64,000 nucleotides of DNA, taken from the NCBI RefSeq assembly GCF_916619195.1, contig NZ_CAKAKL010000001.1, positions 1,240,001-1,304,000 on the forward strand. Direction: 5' to 3'. The stretch is from Inquilinus sp. Marseille-Q2685. Its GTDB lineage: Bacteria; Pseudomonadota; Alphaproteobacteria; DSM-16000; Inquilinaceae. How positions within the stretch are numbered: position 1 is the stretch's first letter; the number at the start of each line of letters is the position of its first letter. The notes under the pieces are model-generated. The model had not been told where the DNA came from. It made no database searches and worked only from the letters and a program-made list of their open reading frames with translations. Of the stretch, positions 25,884 to 39,382 are shown piece after piece. Made by a program: the position numbers and the translations under genes.

Positions 25884-26423
25884 TCAGCTGACGAACGGGA
25901 AATCGAAGCCCTTGAGGAGCGCACGCGCCTCGTCGTCGGTCTTCGCGGTCGTCACGATAACGATGTCCATTCCCCGGACCGTCTCGATCTTGTCGTAGTC
26001 GATCTCGGGGAACACGATCTGCTCCTTGATGCCGAGGGCATAGTTGCCCCGGCCGTCGAACGCCTTCGGCGACAGCCCGCGGAAGTCGCGGACGCGCGGC
26101 AGGGCGATGTTCACCAGACGGTCGAGGAACTCGTACATCCGGTCGCGGCGCAGAGTCACCTTGGTGCCGATCGACATGCCTTCACGCAGCTTGAAGGTCG
26201 CGATCGACTTCCGGGCCTTGGTCGTCACCGGCTTCTGGCCGGAGATCGCGGTCAGCTCGGACACGGCCGCCTGGATCTTCTTGCTGTCGGCAACGGCGTC
26301 GCCGACACCCATGTTGATGACGATCTTCTCGATCCGGGGCACCTGCAGGTCGTTCTTGTAGGCGAAGTCCTGCTTCAGCTTCGGCCGGACGACCTTGTCG
26401 TAATGGTCCTTGAGACGGGGCAT
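25884..26423 (-). CDS. rplE: 50S ribosomal protein L5
   Basis: L5 binds 5S rRNA and contacts P-site tRNA. Start at ATG 26423 ([16 protein letters not shown]) is preferred because GGTGAGG lies six bases upstream; in-frame starts at 26429 and 26435 are also possible. The 179 residues include [39 protein letters not shown] and [16 protein letters not shown]. Confidence 0.97.
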   Translation of the reverse strand: MPRLKDHYDKVVRPKLKQDFAYKNDLQVPRIEKIVINMGVGDAVADSKKIQAAVSELTAISGQKPVTTKARKSIATFKLREGMSIGTKVTLRRDRMYEFLDRLVNIALPRVRDFRGLSPKAFDGRGNYALGIKEQIVFPEIDYDKIETVRGMDIVIVTTAKTDDEARALLKGFDFPFVS

Positions 26424-26431
26424 GGCCATCC

Positions 26432-26749
26432 TCACCGATCAATCACTTCGCCGGAGGCCTTGGCGACCCGGACCTTGCGGCCGTCCTCGAGCGTCTTGAA
26501 GCCGACGCGGGTCGGCTGGCCGCTCTTCGGGTCGACATGCGCCACGTTCGAGACGTGCAGCGCAGCCTCCTGCTCCACGATCCCGCCCTGCGTCTTCGCG
26601 GACTGGCGGGTGTGGCGCTTCACGATGTTCACGCCGCGGACGACGACACGATCGTCGGCCGGACGAACCTCGATGACCTCGCCCTTCTTGCCCTTGTCAC
26701 GGCCGGCGAGGACGACGACCTGGTCGCCCTTCTTGATCTTCGCAGCCAT
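26432..26749 (-). CDS. rplX: 50S ribosomal protein L24
   Basis: L24 initiates 50S assembly. ATG at 26749 overlaps the rplN stop (TGATG), and an adjacent GTG is less likely. The 105 residues carry the KOW motif ([20 protein letters not shown]) and end [14 protein letters not shown]. Confidence 0.97.
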   Translation of the reverse strand: MAAKIKKGDQVVVLAGRDKGKKGEVIEVRPADDRVVVRGVNIVKRHTRQSAKTQGGIVEQEAALHVSNVAHVDPKSGQPTRVGFKTLEDGRKVRVAKASGEVIDR

Positions 26750-27117
26750 CACAGCACCTCGGGAGCGAGCGAGATGATCTTCATGAACTTCTTGGCCCGC
26801 AGCTCGCGCGTCACGGGCCCGAAGATGCGGGTGCCGACCGGCTCGCCCTGCTTGTTGATCAGCACGGCCGCGTTGCGGTCGAACTTGATCGTCGAGCCAT
26901 CCGGGCGGCGCAGTTCCTTGGCGGTCCGAACGATGACGGCGCGGTGCACGTCACCCTTCTTCACGCGGCCCCGCGGAATCGCCTCCTTGATCGACACGAC
27001 GATGACGTCGCCGACAGTGGCGGTCCGGCGGTGGGAACCGCCCAGCACCTTGATGCACATCACCCGACGGGCGCCGGAATTGTCGGCGACGTCCAGGTTC
27101 GTCTGCATCTGAATCAT
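26749..27117 (-). CDS. rplN: 50S ribosomal protein L14
   Basis: A 122-residue L14 starting [20 protein letters not shown], with [20 protein letters not shown] and [10 protein letters not shown], all highly conserved. It is followed by rplX with overlapping stop and start, and is the first gene of the spc section after rpsQ. Confidence 0.98.
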   Translation of the reverse strand: MIQMQTNLDVADNSGARRVMCIKVLGGSHRRTATVGDVIVVSIKEAIPRGRVKKGDVHRAVIVRTAKELRRPDGSTIKFDRNAAVLINKQGEPVGTRIFGPVTRELRAKKFMKIISLAPEVL

Positions 27118-27120
27118 GGT

Positions 27121-27402
27121 TTACGCTCCCGAAACAGCGGGGTCGGCCGACACGCCCAGGGCGCTGGCCTCGGACTCGGACAGGACGAGCCAGGACTTCC
27201 GCTTGCTGATCGGGCGGGTCTCGATGATCGAGACGCGGTCGCCGACCTTGCAAGCGTTGGCCTCGTCATGGGCGAGGTACCGCTTGGTCCGCTTGATGAA
27301 CTTCTTGTAGACCGGGTGCATCAGGTTGCGTTCGACGAGGACCGTGACGGTCTTGTCAGTCTTGTCGGACACAACCGTCCCGATGAGCACGCGCCGCGGC
27401 AT
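27121..27402 (-). CDS. rpsQ: 30S ribosomal protein S17
   Basis: A 93-residue S17 with [20 protein letters not shown], the conserved [14 protein letters not shown] and [15 protein letters not shown]. It has a short acidic/Ala C-terminal tail. Last gene of the S10 operon in the classic layout. Confidence 0.98.
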   Translation of the reverse strand: MPRRVLIGTVVSDKTDKTVTVLVERNLMHPVYKKFIKRTKRYLAHDEANACKVGDRVSIIETRPISKRKSWLVLSESEASALGVSADPAVSGA

Positions 27403-27416
27403 GGCTCACTATCCTC

Positions 27417-27623
27417 TTACTTGGCGGACGCGGCAGACTTGCCGCGTTCGCCCATGACGGTCTTGATGCGCGCGATGTCGCGGCGCACGACGCGGACCCG
27501 CGCCGTGTTCTCGAGCTGCCCCGAGGCCGCCTGGAAGCGCAGGTTGAACTGCTCCTTCTTCAGCGCCAGCAGATCGTCCTTCAGCTGGTCCGGCGTCTTG
27601 GCGCGGACGTCTTCGATATCCAT
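27417..27623 (-). CDS. rpmC: 50S ribosomal protein L29
   Basis: A 68-residue helical hairpin protein near the peptide exit tunnel, with [20 protein letters not shown] and [13 protein letters not shown]. It lies two bases from the end of rplP. Confidence 0.97.
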   Translation of the reverse strand: MDIEDVRAKTPDQLKDDLLALKKEQFNLRFQAASGQLENTARVRVVRRDIARIKTVMGERGKSAASAK

Positions 27624-27625
27624 GG

Positions 27626-28045
27626 TCAGACCTCCTCTCCAAGGCGGGCAATGAACTTGCAGGCGATCGGCAGCTTGGCGGCGGCAAGCGCGAAGGCTTC
27701 CTTCGCCAGGTCGCCGGGCACGCCGTCGAGCTCGAACATGACGCGGCCGGGCTTCACCTTGGCCGCCCAGAACTCGGGCGAGCCCTTGCCCGAGCCCATG
27801 CGGACCTCGGCGGGCTTGGTCGAGACCGGCACGTCCGGGAAGATGCGGATCCAGACGCGGCCCTGACGCTTGATGTGGCGGGTGATCGCGCGGCGGGCCG
27901 CCTCGATCTGCCGCGCCGTCAGGCGGGCCGGCTCCTGGGCCTTCAGGCCGTAGGCGCCGAAGTTCAGCGTGGTGCCGCCCTTGGCGACGCCATGGATCCG
28001 GCCCTTGTGCTGCTTACGGTACTTGGTGCGCTTGGGACTCAGCAT
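27626..28045 (-). CDS. rplP: 50S ribosomal protein L16
   Basis: L16 organises the aminoacyl-tRNA site. The 139 residues begin [20 protein letters not shown] and carry [20 protein letters not shown], the family signature. Confidence 0.98.
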   Translation of the reverse strand: MLSPKRTKYRKQHKGRIHGVAKGGTTLNFGAYGLKAQEPARLTARQIEAARRAITRHIKRQGRVWIRIFPDVPVSTKPAEVRMGSGKGSPEFWAAKVKPGRVMFELDGVPGDLAKEAFALAAAKLPIACKFIARLGEEV

Positions 28046-28050
28046 GATCC

Positions 28051-28809
28051 TCAGCCCTCCCGGCGCGAGTCGCGATCGCGATCGCGGCCACGACGGTCGT
28101 CACGACGCTCGCCACGCTCCGGCCGGGCCGAAGACGGGCCGGTGGCCGCCTCGGCCGCCCGCTTGTCCTGGGCCATCGGGTCATGGGCGAGGATCTCGCC
28201 CTTGAACACCCAGACCTTGACGCCGCAGGTGCCGTAGGTGGTCTTCGCCGTCGCCGTGCCGTAGTCGACATCGGCGCGCAGCGTGTGCAGGGGCACGCGG
28301 CCCTCGCGGTACCACTCGGTGCGCGCGATCTCGGCGCCGCCGAGGCGGCCGCCGCAGTTGATGCGGATGCCCTGGGCGCCCAGGCGCATCGCGTTCTGCA
28401 CCGCGCGCTTCATGGCGCGGCGGAACGCGACGCGGCGCTCCAGCTGGCTGGCGATGTTCTCGGCGACCAGCTTGGCGTCGATCTCCGGCTTGCGGATCTC
28501 GACGATGTTCAGGCTGACCTCGCTGCCGGCCATCTTCGCCAGCTCCTGGCGAAGCTTCTCGATGTCGGCGCCCTTCTTGCCGATCACCACGCCCGGACGG
28601 GCGGTGTAGACCGTGACGCGCGCCTTCTTCGCCGGCCGCTCGATGACGATGCGGCTGATGCCCGCCTGGGCCAAGCGCTTCTCGAGGAACTCGCGGATCT
28701 TCAGGTCGGCATGCAGCAGGCCGGCGTAGTCCTTGGTCGCGAACCAGCGCGAATCCCAGGTCCGGTTGATGCCGACCCGAAGGCCGATCGGATTGACTTT
28801 CTGACCCAT
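28051..28809 (-). CDS. rpsC: 30S ribosomal protein S3
   Basis: S3 forms part of the mRNA entry tunnel. ATG at 28809 shares bases with the rplV end. The 252 residues include [20 protein letters not shown], the KH domain motif [15 protein letters not shown], and [22 protein letters not shown]-terminal tail rich in Arg, Asp and Glu (about 35 residues) extends beyond the usual globular core. Confidence 0.98.
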   Translation of the reverse strand: MGQKVNPIGLRVGINRTWDSRWFATKDYAGLLHADLKIREFLEKRLAQAGISRIVIERPAKKARVTVYTARPGVVIGKKGADIEKLRQELAKMAGSEVSLNIVEIRKPEIDAKLVAENIASQLERRVAFRRAMKRAVQNAMRLGAQGIRINCGGRLGGAEIARTEWYREGRVPLHTLRADVDYGTATAKTTYGTCGVKVWVFKGEILAHDPMAQDKRAAEAATGPSSARPERGERRDDRRGRDRDRDSRREG

Positions 28810-29186
28810 TACGCCGTCTCCCGCTCCCGGACGATGACCGTCAGGTTCGACCAGAGCTTCTCGATGCGGGACGCACGGCCGCGGGCGCGGGCGTGGAACC
28901 GCTTCATGACGATCTGCCGCCCGACATAGGCCTCGGCCACGTAGAGCCTGTCGACGTCCAGCTGATGATTGTTCTCGGCATTGGCGATCGCCGACTGCAG
29001 CACCTTCTTCACATCGTCGGCGATGCGACGGCGGGAGAAGGTGAGCTCGGCCAGCGCCTTGGCCGCGTCCTTGCCGCGGATCGACTGGGCGACGAGGTTC
29101 AGCTTGCGGGGGCTGGTGCGCAGCGTCTTGGCGAACGCGCGCGCCTCGTTCTCCGCAAGGCGAGGGGGGTTCTTCTCCTGTCCCAT
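28809..29186 (-). CDS. rplV: 50S ribosomal protein L22
   Basis: A 125-residue L22, which lines the exit tunnel, with [20 protein letters not shown] and the hairpin/C-terminal region [20 protein letters not shown]. Its last base is shared with the rpsC start. Confidence 0.98.
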   Translation of the reverse strand: MGQEKNPPRLAENEARAFAKTLRTSPRKLNLVAQSIRGKDAAKALAELTFSRRRIADDVKKVLQSAIANAENNHQLDVDRLYVAEAYVGRQIVMKRFHARARGRASRIEKLWSNLTVIVRERETA

Positions 29187-29189
29187 CGC

Positions 29190-29468
29190 TTACTTCCTCT
29201 TCGCCTTCTTGTCCGACGCGTGACCGTAGTAGGTCCGCGTCGGCGAGAACTCGCCGAACTTGTGGCCGACCATGTTCTCGTTGACCACGACCGGCAGGAA
29301 CTTCTGCCCGTTGTAGACACCGAAGGTCAGGCCGACGAACTGCGGCAGGATGGTCGAGCGACGCGACCAGATCTTGATGATCTCGTTCCGGCCCGACGCG
29401 CGCGACTTGTCCGCCTTCTTCAGCAGATAGCCGTCGACGAACGGGCCCTTCCAAACGGAGCGTGCCAC
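29190..29468 (-). CDS. rpsS: 30S ribosomal protein S19
   Basis: A 92-residue S19 beginning [20 protein letters not shown], with [16 protein letters not shown] and the C-terminal [20 protein letters not shown]. It binds the 16S rRNA head next to S13. Confidence 0.98.
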   Translation of the reverse strand: MARSVWKGPFVDGYLLKKADKSRASGRNEIIKIWSRRSTILPQFVGLTFGVYNGQKFLPVVVNENMVGHKFGEFSPTRTYYGHASDKKAKRK

Positions 29469-29480
29469 CGTCGCTCTCCC

Positions 29481-30305
29481 TTACTTCTTGCGACGGCGGA
29501 TAATGAGCTTATCCGTCGCCTTGTTGCTGCGGGTCTTGCGGCCCTTTGTCGGCTTGCCCCACGGGGTGACCGGATGACGGCCACCCGAGGTCCGGCCCTC
29601 ACCACCACCATGCGGGTGGTCGACCGGGTTCATGGCGACGCCGCGGGTGACCGGCTTCTTGCCGAGCCAGCGGTTGCGGCCGGCCTTGCCGATCGAGACG
29701 TTCGACTGGTCCGGGTTCGAGACCGCGCCGACCGTGGCGAAGCACTCGCCGCGCACGACGCGCAGCTCGCCCGAGGCCAGCTTCAGCTGGGCGTAGCCCA
29801 TGTCGCGGCCGACGAGCTGGGCGTAGGTGCCGGCGGAGCGGGCCAGCTGGCCGCCCTTGCCCACCTTCAGCTCGACATTGTGGACGATCGTGCCGACCGG
29901 CATGCTGCGCAGCGGCATGGCGTTGCCCGGCTTGATGTCCACCTTCTCGCCGGCGACGACCTTGTCGCCCGCGGCCAGGCGCTGCGGCGCCAGGATGTAG
30001 GCCTGCTCGCCGTCCTCGTAGGTCACGAGGGCGATGAAGGCGGTCCGGTTCGGGTCGTACTCCAGGCGCTCCACCGTGCCGACGACGTCGAGCTTGCGGC
30101 GCTTGAAGTCGATGATCCGGTAGGTGCGCTTGTGACCGCCGCCCTGATGGTAGGCGGTGATCCGGCCGGTGTTGTTGCGACCGCCCTTCTTGGTCAGGCC
30201 TTCGGTCAGGGTCTTGACCGGCTTGCCCTTCCACAGGTCGGAGCGATCCACCTGGACCAGCTGGCGCAGGCCCGGGGTGATGGGATTGAAGGTCTTCAAG
30301 GCCAT
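29481..30305 (-). CDS. rplB: 50S ribosomal protein L2
   Basis: L2 is essential for subunit association and peptidyl transfer. The 274 residues have [20 protein letters not shown], the conserved [20 protein letters not shown] loop with its key His, and a basic C-terminus ending IIRRRKK. Confidence 0.99.
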   Translation of the reverse strand: MALKTFNPITPGLRQLVQVDRSDLWKGKPVKTLTEGLTKKGGRNNTGRITAYHQGGGHKRTYRIIDFKRRKLDVVGTVERLEYDPNRTAFIALVTYEDGEQAYILAPQRLAAGDKVVAGEKVDIKPGNAMPLRSMPVGTIVHNVELKVGKGGQLARSAGTYAQLVGRDMGYAQLKLASGELRVVRGECFATVGAVSNPDQSNVSIGKAGRNRWLGKKPVTRGVAMNPVDHPHGGGEGRTSGGRHPVTPWGKPTKGRKTRSNKATDKLIIRRRKK

Positions 30306-30309
30306 CGGA

Positions 30310-30636
30310 TCAAACCCCCGTGGTCACGTCGATCTGCTGCCCTTCGGCGAGCGTCACGACGGCCTTCTTCACGTCCGAGCGCTTGCCCGGGAGACCCCGG
30401 AAGCGCTTGGTCTTGCCCTTGGCGATCAGGGTGTTCACCGCGGTGACCTTGACGCCGAACACACCCTCGACCGCGCTGCGGATCTCGGGCTTGGTGGCGT
30501 CGAGCGGCACCTTGAACACGACCTGGTTGTGGCCGGCGGCCAGCGTCGCCTTCTCGGTGATCACCGGCGCGCGGATGATGTCGTACATCCGCGGGGTGAC
30601 GGCCGTGTCGGCCTTCTTCTTGCGGGAGCGGATCAT
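30310..30636 (-). CDS. rplW: 50S ribosomal protein L23
   Basis: L23 is the docking site for trigger factor and SRP at the tunnel exit. The 108 residues show [20 protein letters not shown] and [22 protein letters not shown] at 30636 overlaps the rplD end by four bases. Confidence 0.98.
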   Translation of the reverse strand: MIRSRKKKADTAVTPRMYDIIRAPVITEKATLAAGHNQVVFKVPLDATKPEIRSAVEGVFGVKVTAVNTLIAKGKTKRFRGLPGKRSDVKKAVVTLAEGQQIDVTTGV

Positions 30637-31253
30637 TTCAGGCGAGCCTCGAGCTGCTCGACCGCCTGGCGCGACAGCACGAGGGTGTCACGGCGCAGGA
30701 TGTCGTAGACGTTGGCGCCCTGGCTGGGCAGCACGTCGATGAACGGCAGGTTCCGGGCGGCGAGCGCGAAGTTGGTGTCGATCTGCTCGCCGGCCAGGAT
30801 CAGCGCGGAGTCGAGACCCAGCGCGGACAGCTTGGCGGCGAGGCCCTTGGTCTTGTGGCTGTCGGCCACGACCGCATCGACCACCACCAGCTTGCCTTCG
30901 GCCGCCTTGGAGGACAGCGCGTGGCGCAGGGCCAGCTTGCGGACCTTCTTCGGCAGGTCATGCGCATGGCTGCGGACGACTGGCCCGAAGATCCGGGCGC
31001 CGCCGCGGAACTGCGGCGACCGCATCGAGCCCTGGCGGGCGTGACCCGTGCCCTTCTGCTTGTAGGGCTTCTTGGTCGTGCCGCTGATCTCGCTGATGCC
31101 CTTGGTCTTGTGGTTGCCGGAGCGGCGCTTGGCCAGCTGCCAGTTCACCATGCGGAAGAGCAGATCGGTGCGCACCTCGAGACCGAACACGGAATCGTCG
31201 AGGTCGATCTCACCGGCGCTGGTGTTGTCGAACGTCTTGACGGCGATCTTCAT
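30633..31253 (-). CDS. rplD: 50S ribosomal protein L4
   Basis: L4 lines the exit tunnel and in E. coli autoregulates the S10 operon through its leader. The 206 residues have [20 protein letters not shown], the tunnel loop [20 protein letters not shown], and [20 protein letters not shown]. An attenuator-like structure upstream of rpsJ (32408-32447) could be its target; that is a guess. Confidence 0.98.
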   Translation of the reverse strand: MKIAVKTFDNTSAGEIDLDDSVFGLEVRTDLLFRMVNWQLAKRRSGNHKTKGISEISGTTKKPYKQKGTGHARQGSMRSPQFRGGARIFGPVVRSHAHDLPKKVRKLALRHALSSKAAEGKLVVVDAVVADSHKTKGLAAKLSALGLDSALILAGEQIDTNFALAARNLPFIDVLPSQGANVYDILRRDTLVLSRQAVEQLEARLK

Positions 31254-31256
31254 CGC

Positions 31257-32015
31257 TTAACCCTCCTGGCCGGCGGTGTCGGCCGCGGGCGCGTCAGCAG
31301 CCGGAGCCTCGGCAGCAGGCGCCTCGGTCGCCGCAGCGGCAGCCTTGCGGACCGCGCCCGGGAACGGGACGTCCTTCGGCGCCGGCCGCTTGGCCGCGTC
31401 GCGGATCAGCACCCAGCCGCCCTCGGCGCCCGGGACCGCACCCTTGACCATGATCAGGCCGCGCTCGACATCAGTGGTGACGACGGTGAGGTTCTGCACC
31501 GTCACCCGCTCATCACCGAGATGGCCGGCCATCTTCTTGTTCTTGAACACCTTGCCGGGGTCCTGCCGCTGGCCGGTCGAACCATGCGATCGGTGCGAGA
31601 CGGACACGCCGTGCGAGGCGCGCAGGCCGCCGAAGTTCCAGCGCTTCATGACGCCGGCGTAGCCCTTGCCGATCGAGGTGCCGGTGACGTCGACGATCTG
31701 GCCGGCCAGGAAATGGTCGGCGGTCAGCTCGTCACCCACGGCCAGCAGCGCATCGGCGCTGACGCGGAACTCGACCAGCTTCTTCTTCGGCTCGACCTGG
31801 GCCTTGGCGTAGTGGCCGCGAACCGCCTTGGAGACGTTCTTGACCTTGGCCTTGCCGGCACCGAGCTGCACCGCGGTGTAGCCGTCGGTCTCCTCGGTCT
31901 TCACCGCGACGACCTGGACGCCATCGAGCTTGAGGACCGTGACCGGGACGTGCTGGCCCTCGGCGTCGAAAATTCGTGTCATGCCCAGCTTCTGGGCGAT
32001 CAATCCGGAGCGCAT
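31257..32015 (-). CDS. rplC: 50S ribosomal protein L3
   Basis: L3 reaches the peptidyl transferase centre. ATG at 32015 ([20 protein letters not shown]) has GAGG nine bases upstream; GTG at 32021 is less likely. The 252 residues include [20 protein letters not shown] and an unusual C-terminal tail of about 30 residues rich in Ala, Pro and Glu. Confidence 0.98.
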   Translation of the reverse strand: MRSGLIAQKLGMTRIFDAEGQHVPVTVLKLDGVQVVAVKTEETDGYTAVQLGAGKAKVKNVSKAVRGHYAKAQVEPKKKLVEFRVSADALLAVGDELTADHFLAGQIVDVTGTSIGKGYAGVMKRWNFGGLRASHGVSVSHRSHGSTGQRQDPGKVFKNKKMAGHLGDERVTVQNLTVVTTDVERGLIMVKGAVPGAEGGWVLIRDAAKRPAPKDVPFPGAVRKAAAAATEAPAAEAPAADAPAADTAGQEG

Positions 32016-32025
32016 CGTCACCGCC

Positions 32026-32334
<309 letters not shown>

Positions 32335-32407
32335 CGTTCTGTATCCGAGTGTTCTTGCCGAGAGGTGGAAAACCGGCTCATTCCGGCCCCCACATCGCGA
32401 ACAGTCC

Positions 32408-32447
32408 AAAAAAAAACTCACCCAAGCCGCGAGGGGGCTCGGGTGAG
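32408..32447 (-). terminator. Intrinsic terminator/attenuator between tuf and rpsJ
   Basis: On the minus strand CTCACCC (32441-32447) and GGGTGAG (32417-32423) pair, extended by inner AGCC/GGCT pairs, followed by nine T (32408-32416). It is the strongest T-tract in the window. It would end tuf transcription or attenuate the S10 operon. Confidence 0.9.
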
Positions 32448-32453
32448 GCGCGT

Positions 32454-32482
32454 TTCATAACCGAGCCCGCCCCGAATGTCAC
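32454..32482 (-). promoter_or_regulatory. Candidate sigma-70 promoter upstream of the S10 terminator
   Basis: On the minus strand GTGACA (32477-32482), a 17-base spacer, and TATGAA (32454-32459). Transcription would start near 32447, where the terminator hairpin begins. The match is moderate. The rest of the tuf-rpsJ gap (32483-32674) holds no gene and no other clear signal. Confidence 0.35.
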
Positions 32483-32674
32483 GCCCGGAATCCGGGTTGT
32501 GACGATTTCGTGATCGGGCCCGCCATGCGCGGGGCTCAAGGCTCGTGGCCCGTCGCCCCTCTCATCCCGGGCCGCCCTTTCCGCTTCGCCTCTCGGCGGG
32601 TCACGGAGGTACGGTCCTTGGTCCTTCACGAGCCGGGAGCCGAAGCCCCCGCCCCATGATCCTTCACGCCATCA

Positions 32675-33865
<1,191 letters not shown>

Positions 33866-33894
33866 TCTCTCTCTCCGTTCTTCTTACGCGCGCA

Positions 33895-35970
<2,076 letters not shown>

Positions 35971-35997
35971 GATCGGTCTCTCGGGCCGGAGGCTGGG

Positions 35998-36851
<854 letters not shown>

Positions 36852-37111
36852 ATCTGCCCTTCTTGGTTCTTCGACAAAAACGGCCCGGCAAAGCGGCCCA
36901 CCCCTCCGGGTTCCACCGTCAGACACCCATTCCGAGAGAAGGATGACGCAAACGATACAGGACCCCGAGGCGCCCACACCTGCGGGGCCAACCGGAGTCC
37001 TTCGCTTGTCGCGGCCGCATCCCAGATGCATCCGCGGTCGTCTGTCTCTGCGGAAAGCGCGTCTAACCCGCCCTGCGACGGATTACAGCCGGCTCCCGGA
37101 AAAGCGCGCGG
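36852..37111 (-). promoter_or_regulatory. Long 5' leader of the str operon
   Basis: About 250 bases lie between the predicted start of transcription (near 37105) and rpsL. There is no convincing gene in it. A GGCC-paired hairpin followed by TTTTT on the minus strand (around 36878-36900) could act as an attenuator, but the stem is imperfect. Confidence 0.4.
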
Positions 37112-37140
37112 ACTATACGGATGCCCCCCTGCCCCGTCAA
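37112..37140 (-). promoter_or_regulatory. Predicted sigma-70 promoter of the str operon
   Basis: On the minus strand TTGACG (37135-37140), exactly 17 bases, then TATAGT (37112-37117), followed by a GC-rich discriminator (CCGCGCGC) typical of stringently controlled ribosomal promoters. It is the best promoter match in the window. Confidence 0.75.
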
Positions 37141-37165
37141 GCCGCATCGATCGCCTCCGGAACGA

Positions 37166-38068
37166 TTACTCCCCACCGCGTTCCGGCAGCGAAACCGAGC
37201 CCAGCTTGTCGGGGTTGCGGGTCCAGAACACGCCGGTGATGCCGGAGGGTCCGACGGCGAGATCGATGGTGCCCATCACCTCGTCGTCCTTCATCACCAG
37301 CCAGCCCGGCTGGCCGTTGATCCAGCGCGGCAGATACACGAAGTCGCGGCCGAACTTGCGCCAGATACCGCGCAGGAACTGCGCCACCCTCTCGGCGCCT
37401 TCGATCACGTTCATCGCCGCGCGCACCTTGCCGCCGCCGTCGCTGTAGAGCTTGGCGTCGCGGGCCAGGAGCGCGGTCAGCCGCGCCAGGTCGCCGGAAC
37501 GCAGCGCGTCGCGGAAGGCCGCCACCATCGCCTCGTGCTGCGGCTGCGGCACCGGCTCGGCGGCGAGGCCGCCGCCCTCCAGCTTGCGCCGGGCCCGGCT
37601 GACCAGCTGCCGGGTGGCCGCGTCGCTGCGGTCGAGCGCCGTCGCCACGGCCGCATGCTCCAGGCCGAAGACATGCTGCAGCAGATAGGCCGCACGCTCG
37701 ACCGGGGTCAGCTTCTCCAGCAGCAGCAGGAAGGCGGTGGTCAGGGTCTCGCTGCGCTCCAGCTCATCGGCGGCGGAGGGGGCGGTCTCGGTCACCAGCG
37801 GCTCCGGCAGCCAGGGGCCGACATAGGTCTCGCGCCGGTGCCGGGCCGATCTGAGCTGGTCGATGCACAGCCGGGTGCAGGCGGTGACCAGCCAGGCCCG
37901 GGCGTTGTCGATCTTGCCGCGGTCGGCCGCCTGCCAGCGCAGCCAGGTCTCCTGCACTGCGTCCTCGGCGTCAGCGCGCGAGCCGAGCATGCGGTAGGCC
38001 AGCCCCCAGAGAACCCGGCGGCTGGCTTCGAAATCCGCGGCGTCGGAGCGGGCATGGGCGTGGTCCAT
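37166..38068 (-). CDS. ECF41-type sigma factor with fused C-terminal SnoaL-like domain
   Basis: A 300-residue extracytoplasmic-function sigma factor. Region 2 (VLWGLAYRMLGSRADAEDAV, ETWLRWQAADRGKIDNARAW) and region 4 (LTPVERAAYLLQHVFGLEHA, ATRQLVSRARRKL) are clear. The ECF41 hallmarks follow: WLPEP between the sigma regions, then a fused SnoaL-like domain with NGQPGW and NPDKL that acts as a built-in regulator instead of an anti-sigma factor. ATG at 38068 is chosen because a candidate promoter at 38102-38127 would place the transcript start after the alternative TTG at 38101. ECF41 genes usually neighbour a COE-type oxidoreductase/epimerase target; none is here. Confidence 0.92.
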   Translation of the reverse strand: MDHAHARSDAADFEASRRVLWGLAYRMLGSRADAEDAVQETWLRWQAADRGKIDNARAWLVTACTRLCIDQLRSARHRRETYVGPWLPEPLVTETAPSAADELERSETLTTAFLLLLEKLTPVERAAYLLQHVFGLEHAAVATALDRSDAATRQLVSRARRKLEGGGLAAEPVPQPQHEAMVAAFRDALRSGDLARLTALLARDAKLYSDGGGKVRAAMNVIEGAERVAQFLRGIWRKFGRDFVYLPRWINGQPGWLVMKDDEVMGTIDLAVGPSGITGVFWTRNPDKLGSVSLPERGGE

Positions 38069-38101
38069 CTGCGTCCCGGTGGCGAAGGGTGACGAAGACA
38101 A

Positions 38102-38127
38102 GACGGAACAGCGTCTGCAAATGTGAC
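38102..38127 (-). promoter_or_regulatory. Candidate ECF41 autoregulatory promoter
   Basis: On the minus strand GTCACA (38122-38127), exactly 16 bases, then CGTC (38102-38105). The published ECF41 motif, as I recall it, is TGTCACA-N16-CGTC; only the first base differs (A for T). It sits 33 bases before the sigma gene and begins right at the stop of the upstream glycosyltransferase gene. Confidence 0.6.
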
Positions 38128-39210
38128 TCAGCGCACGGCCGCCAAATGGCGGGCACGGATCTCGTCGAGCCCGGCGACGATGCTGCGGGCGTCGAAATGC
38201 GCCCTCGCCCGGACCGGCCCCTCGATCTGCAACCGGCGGCGCAGCACCGGGTCGCCGATCAGGGTCTCGGCCGCGGCCTGGATCGCCTCCGCCGTCACCC
38301 TGGGCAGGATCACAGCCTTATCGGCCGTGATCTCTCGCAAACCTCCGGTGCCTGAGCAGATCAGGGCAGCGCCCCAGGTCAGCGCCTCCAGCGCGGTGCG
38401 GCCGAACGGCTCCTCATAGACCGAAGGCACCGAGGCGATGGCCGCGCGGCGGACCCAGCCCATCACCTCGTCATGCGGCATGAAGGGCAGGAACTGCGCC
38501 CGGTCGCCGGCCTCGGCGAGGGTGGCCTTAACCTGCTCGACGAAGGCCGGGTCGCGGCCACGGCCGATCATCACCGCCCGCCAGTCGGGATGCGCCGCCA
38601 GCACCGGCTTCATCGCCCGGGCGAATTCCAGCGGCCCCTTGTCCGGGATCACCCGCCCGACCTGGATGATGATGTTCTCCTTGGCCTCGGGCGGCGGCGC
38701 CGGCGCGTCCATGTCGAGGCCGTTGTAGACCACGTCGAGCGTGCCCTTGTACCAGGGCGCGTGCTCGCGGAAGTGCCGGCGCAGCGCCTCGGACACGAAG
38801 ACGAAGCCGGCGAAGCGGGACACCGCCGCGCGGTAGTGCAGCCGCCACAGCAGGCCCTTGTGGAAGCGGATGAAGTTGTGCCGGAAGTACAGCAGCGGCA
38901 CCCGCGGCAGCGCCCGGGCCAGGGCCGAGGCCGTCACCCGGTGGGCGTGGACCTCGATCAGCGACGGGTTCAGCGCCGCGATCTGCGGCAGCGCCCGCTT
39001 CATCCAGCGGCGGTGCGGCTCCCCCTCCTCCAGCGGGATCGGGTGGAAGCGGATGCCTGGAAAGGGCTCGCCCGCATCCTGCCCGACCACGACGATGTCC
39101 TGCGCGTAGCGGCTGAAGGTGACGGTGTCGCGCGCATAGAGATCGACCGGGCTGGCGCCGACGGCGCCGAACTTCATCTTGCGCGGCAGGACGATGACGA
39201 TGGGACCCAT
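38128..39210 (-). CDS. Glycosyltransferase family 4 protein
   Basis: A 360-residue GT-B fold transferase. The C-terminal nucleotide-sugar domain has IIIQVGRVIPDKGPLEFARA, MIGRGRDPAFVEQVKATLAE, and the EX7E-type motif in PSVYEEPFGRTALEALTWGA. The N-terminal half (IEVHAHRVTASALARALPRV, LLYFRHNFIRFHKGL) is the acceptor-binding domain. It probably builds a lipopolysaccharide or capsule sugar, with an unknown acceptor. It is upstream of the sigma gene on the same strand and divergent from a 2-oxoglutarate oxygenase. Confidence 0.93.
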   Translation of the reverse strand: MGPIVIVLPRKMKFGAVGASPVDLYARDTVTFSRYAQDIVVVGQDAGEPFPGIRFHPIPLEEGEPHRRWMKRALPQIAALNPSLIEVHAHRVTASALARALPRVPLLYFRHNFIRFHKGLLWRLHYRAAVSRFAGFVFVSEALRRHFREHAPWYKGTLDVVYNGLDMDAPAPPPEAKENIIIQVGRVIPDKGPLEFARAMKPVLAAHPDWRAVMIGRGRDPAFVEQVKATLAEAGDRAQFLPFMPHDEVMGWVRRAAIASVPSVYEEPFGRTALEALTWGAALICSGTGGLREITADKAVILPRVTAEAIQAAAETLIGDPVLRRRLQIEGPVRARAHFDARSIVAGLDEIRARHLAAVR

Positions 39211-39382
39211 GGATACCTCCGGGCGCCCTTTATGACGATGCGGCGCCCCCGACGCCAGGGTTCTGCTGGGCTGCGACCGCGCTGCGAGTTGATCGCAGCC
39301 GGCCCCGGGCCTATTCTCCGCCGCGAGATCGCGCGGCCGGCCTTGCTCGGGGCCGCGGGCCGCGCTGCAGGAGAACGGTGTG

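Noticed and set aside
32378-32629. An 83-codon frame in the tuf-rpsJ gap.
   Set aside because: It covers a terminator hairpin and has no recognisable motif; the region is regulatory.
36870-36905. Intrinsic terminator in the str leader.
   Set aside because: The GGCC stem is interrupted and short, so it was listed only as a possible attenuator inside the leader.
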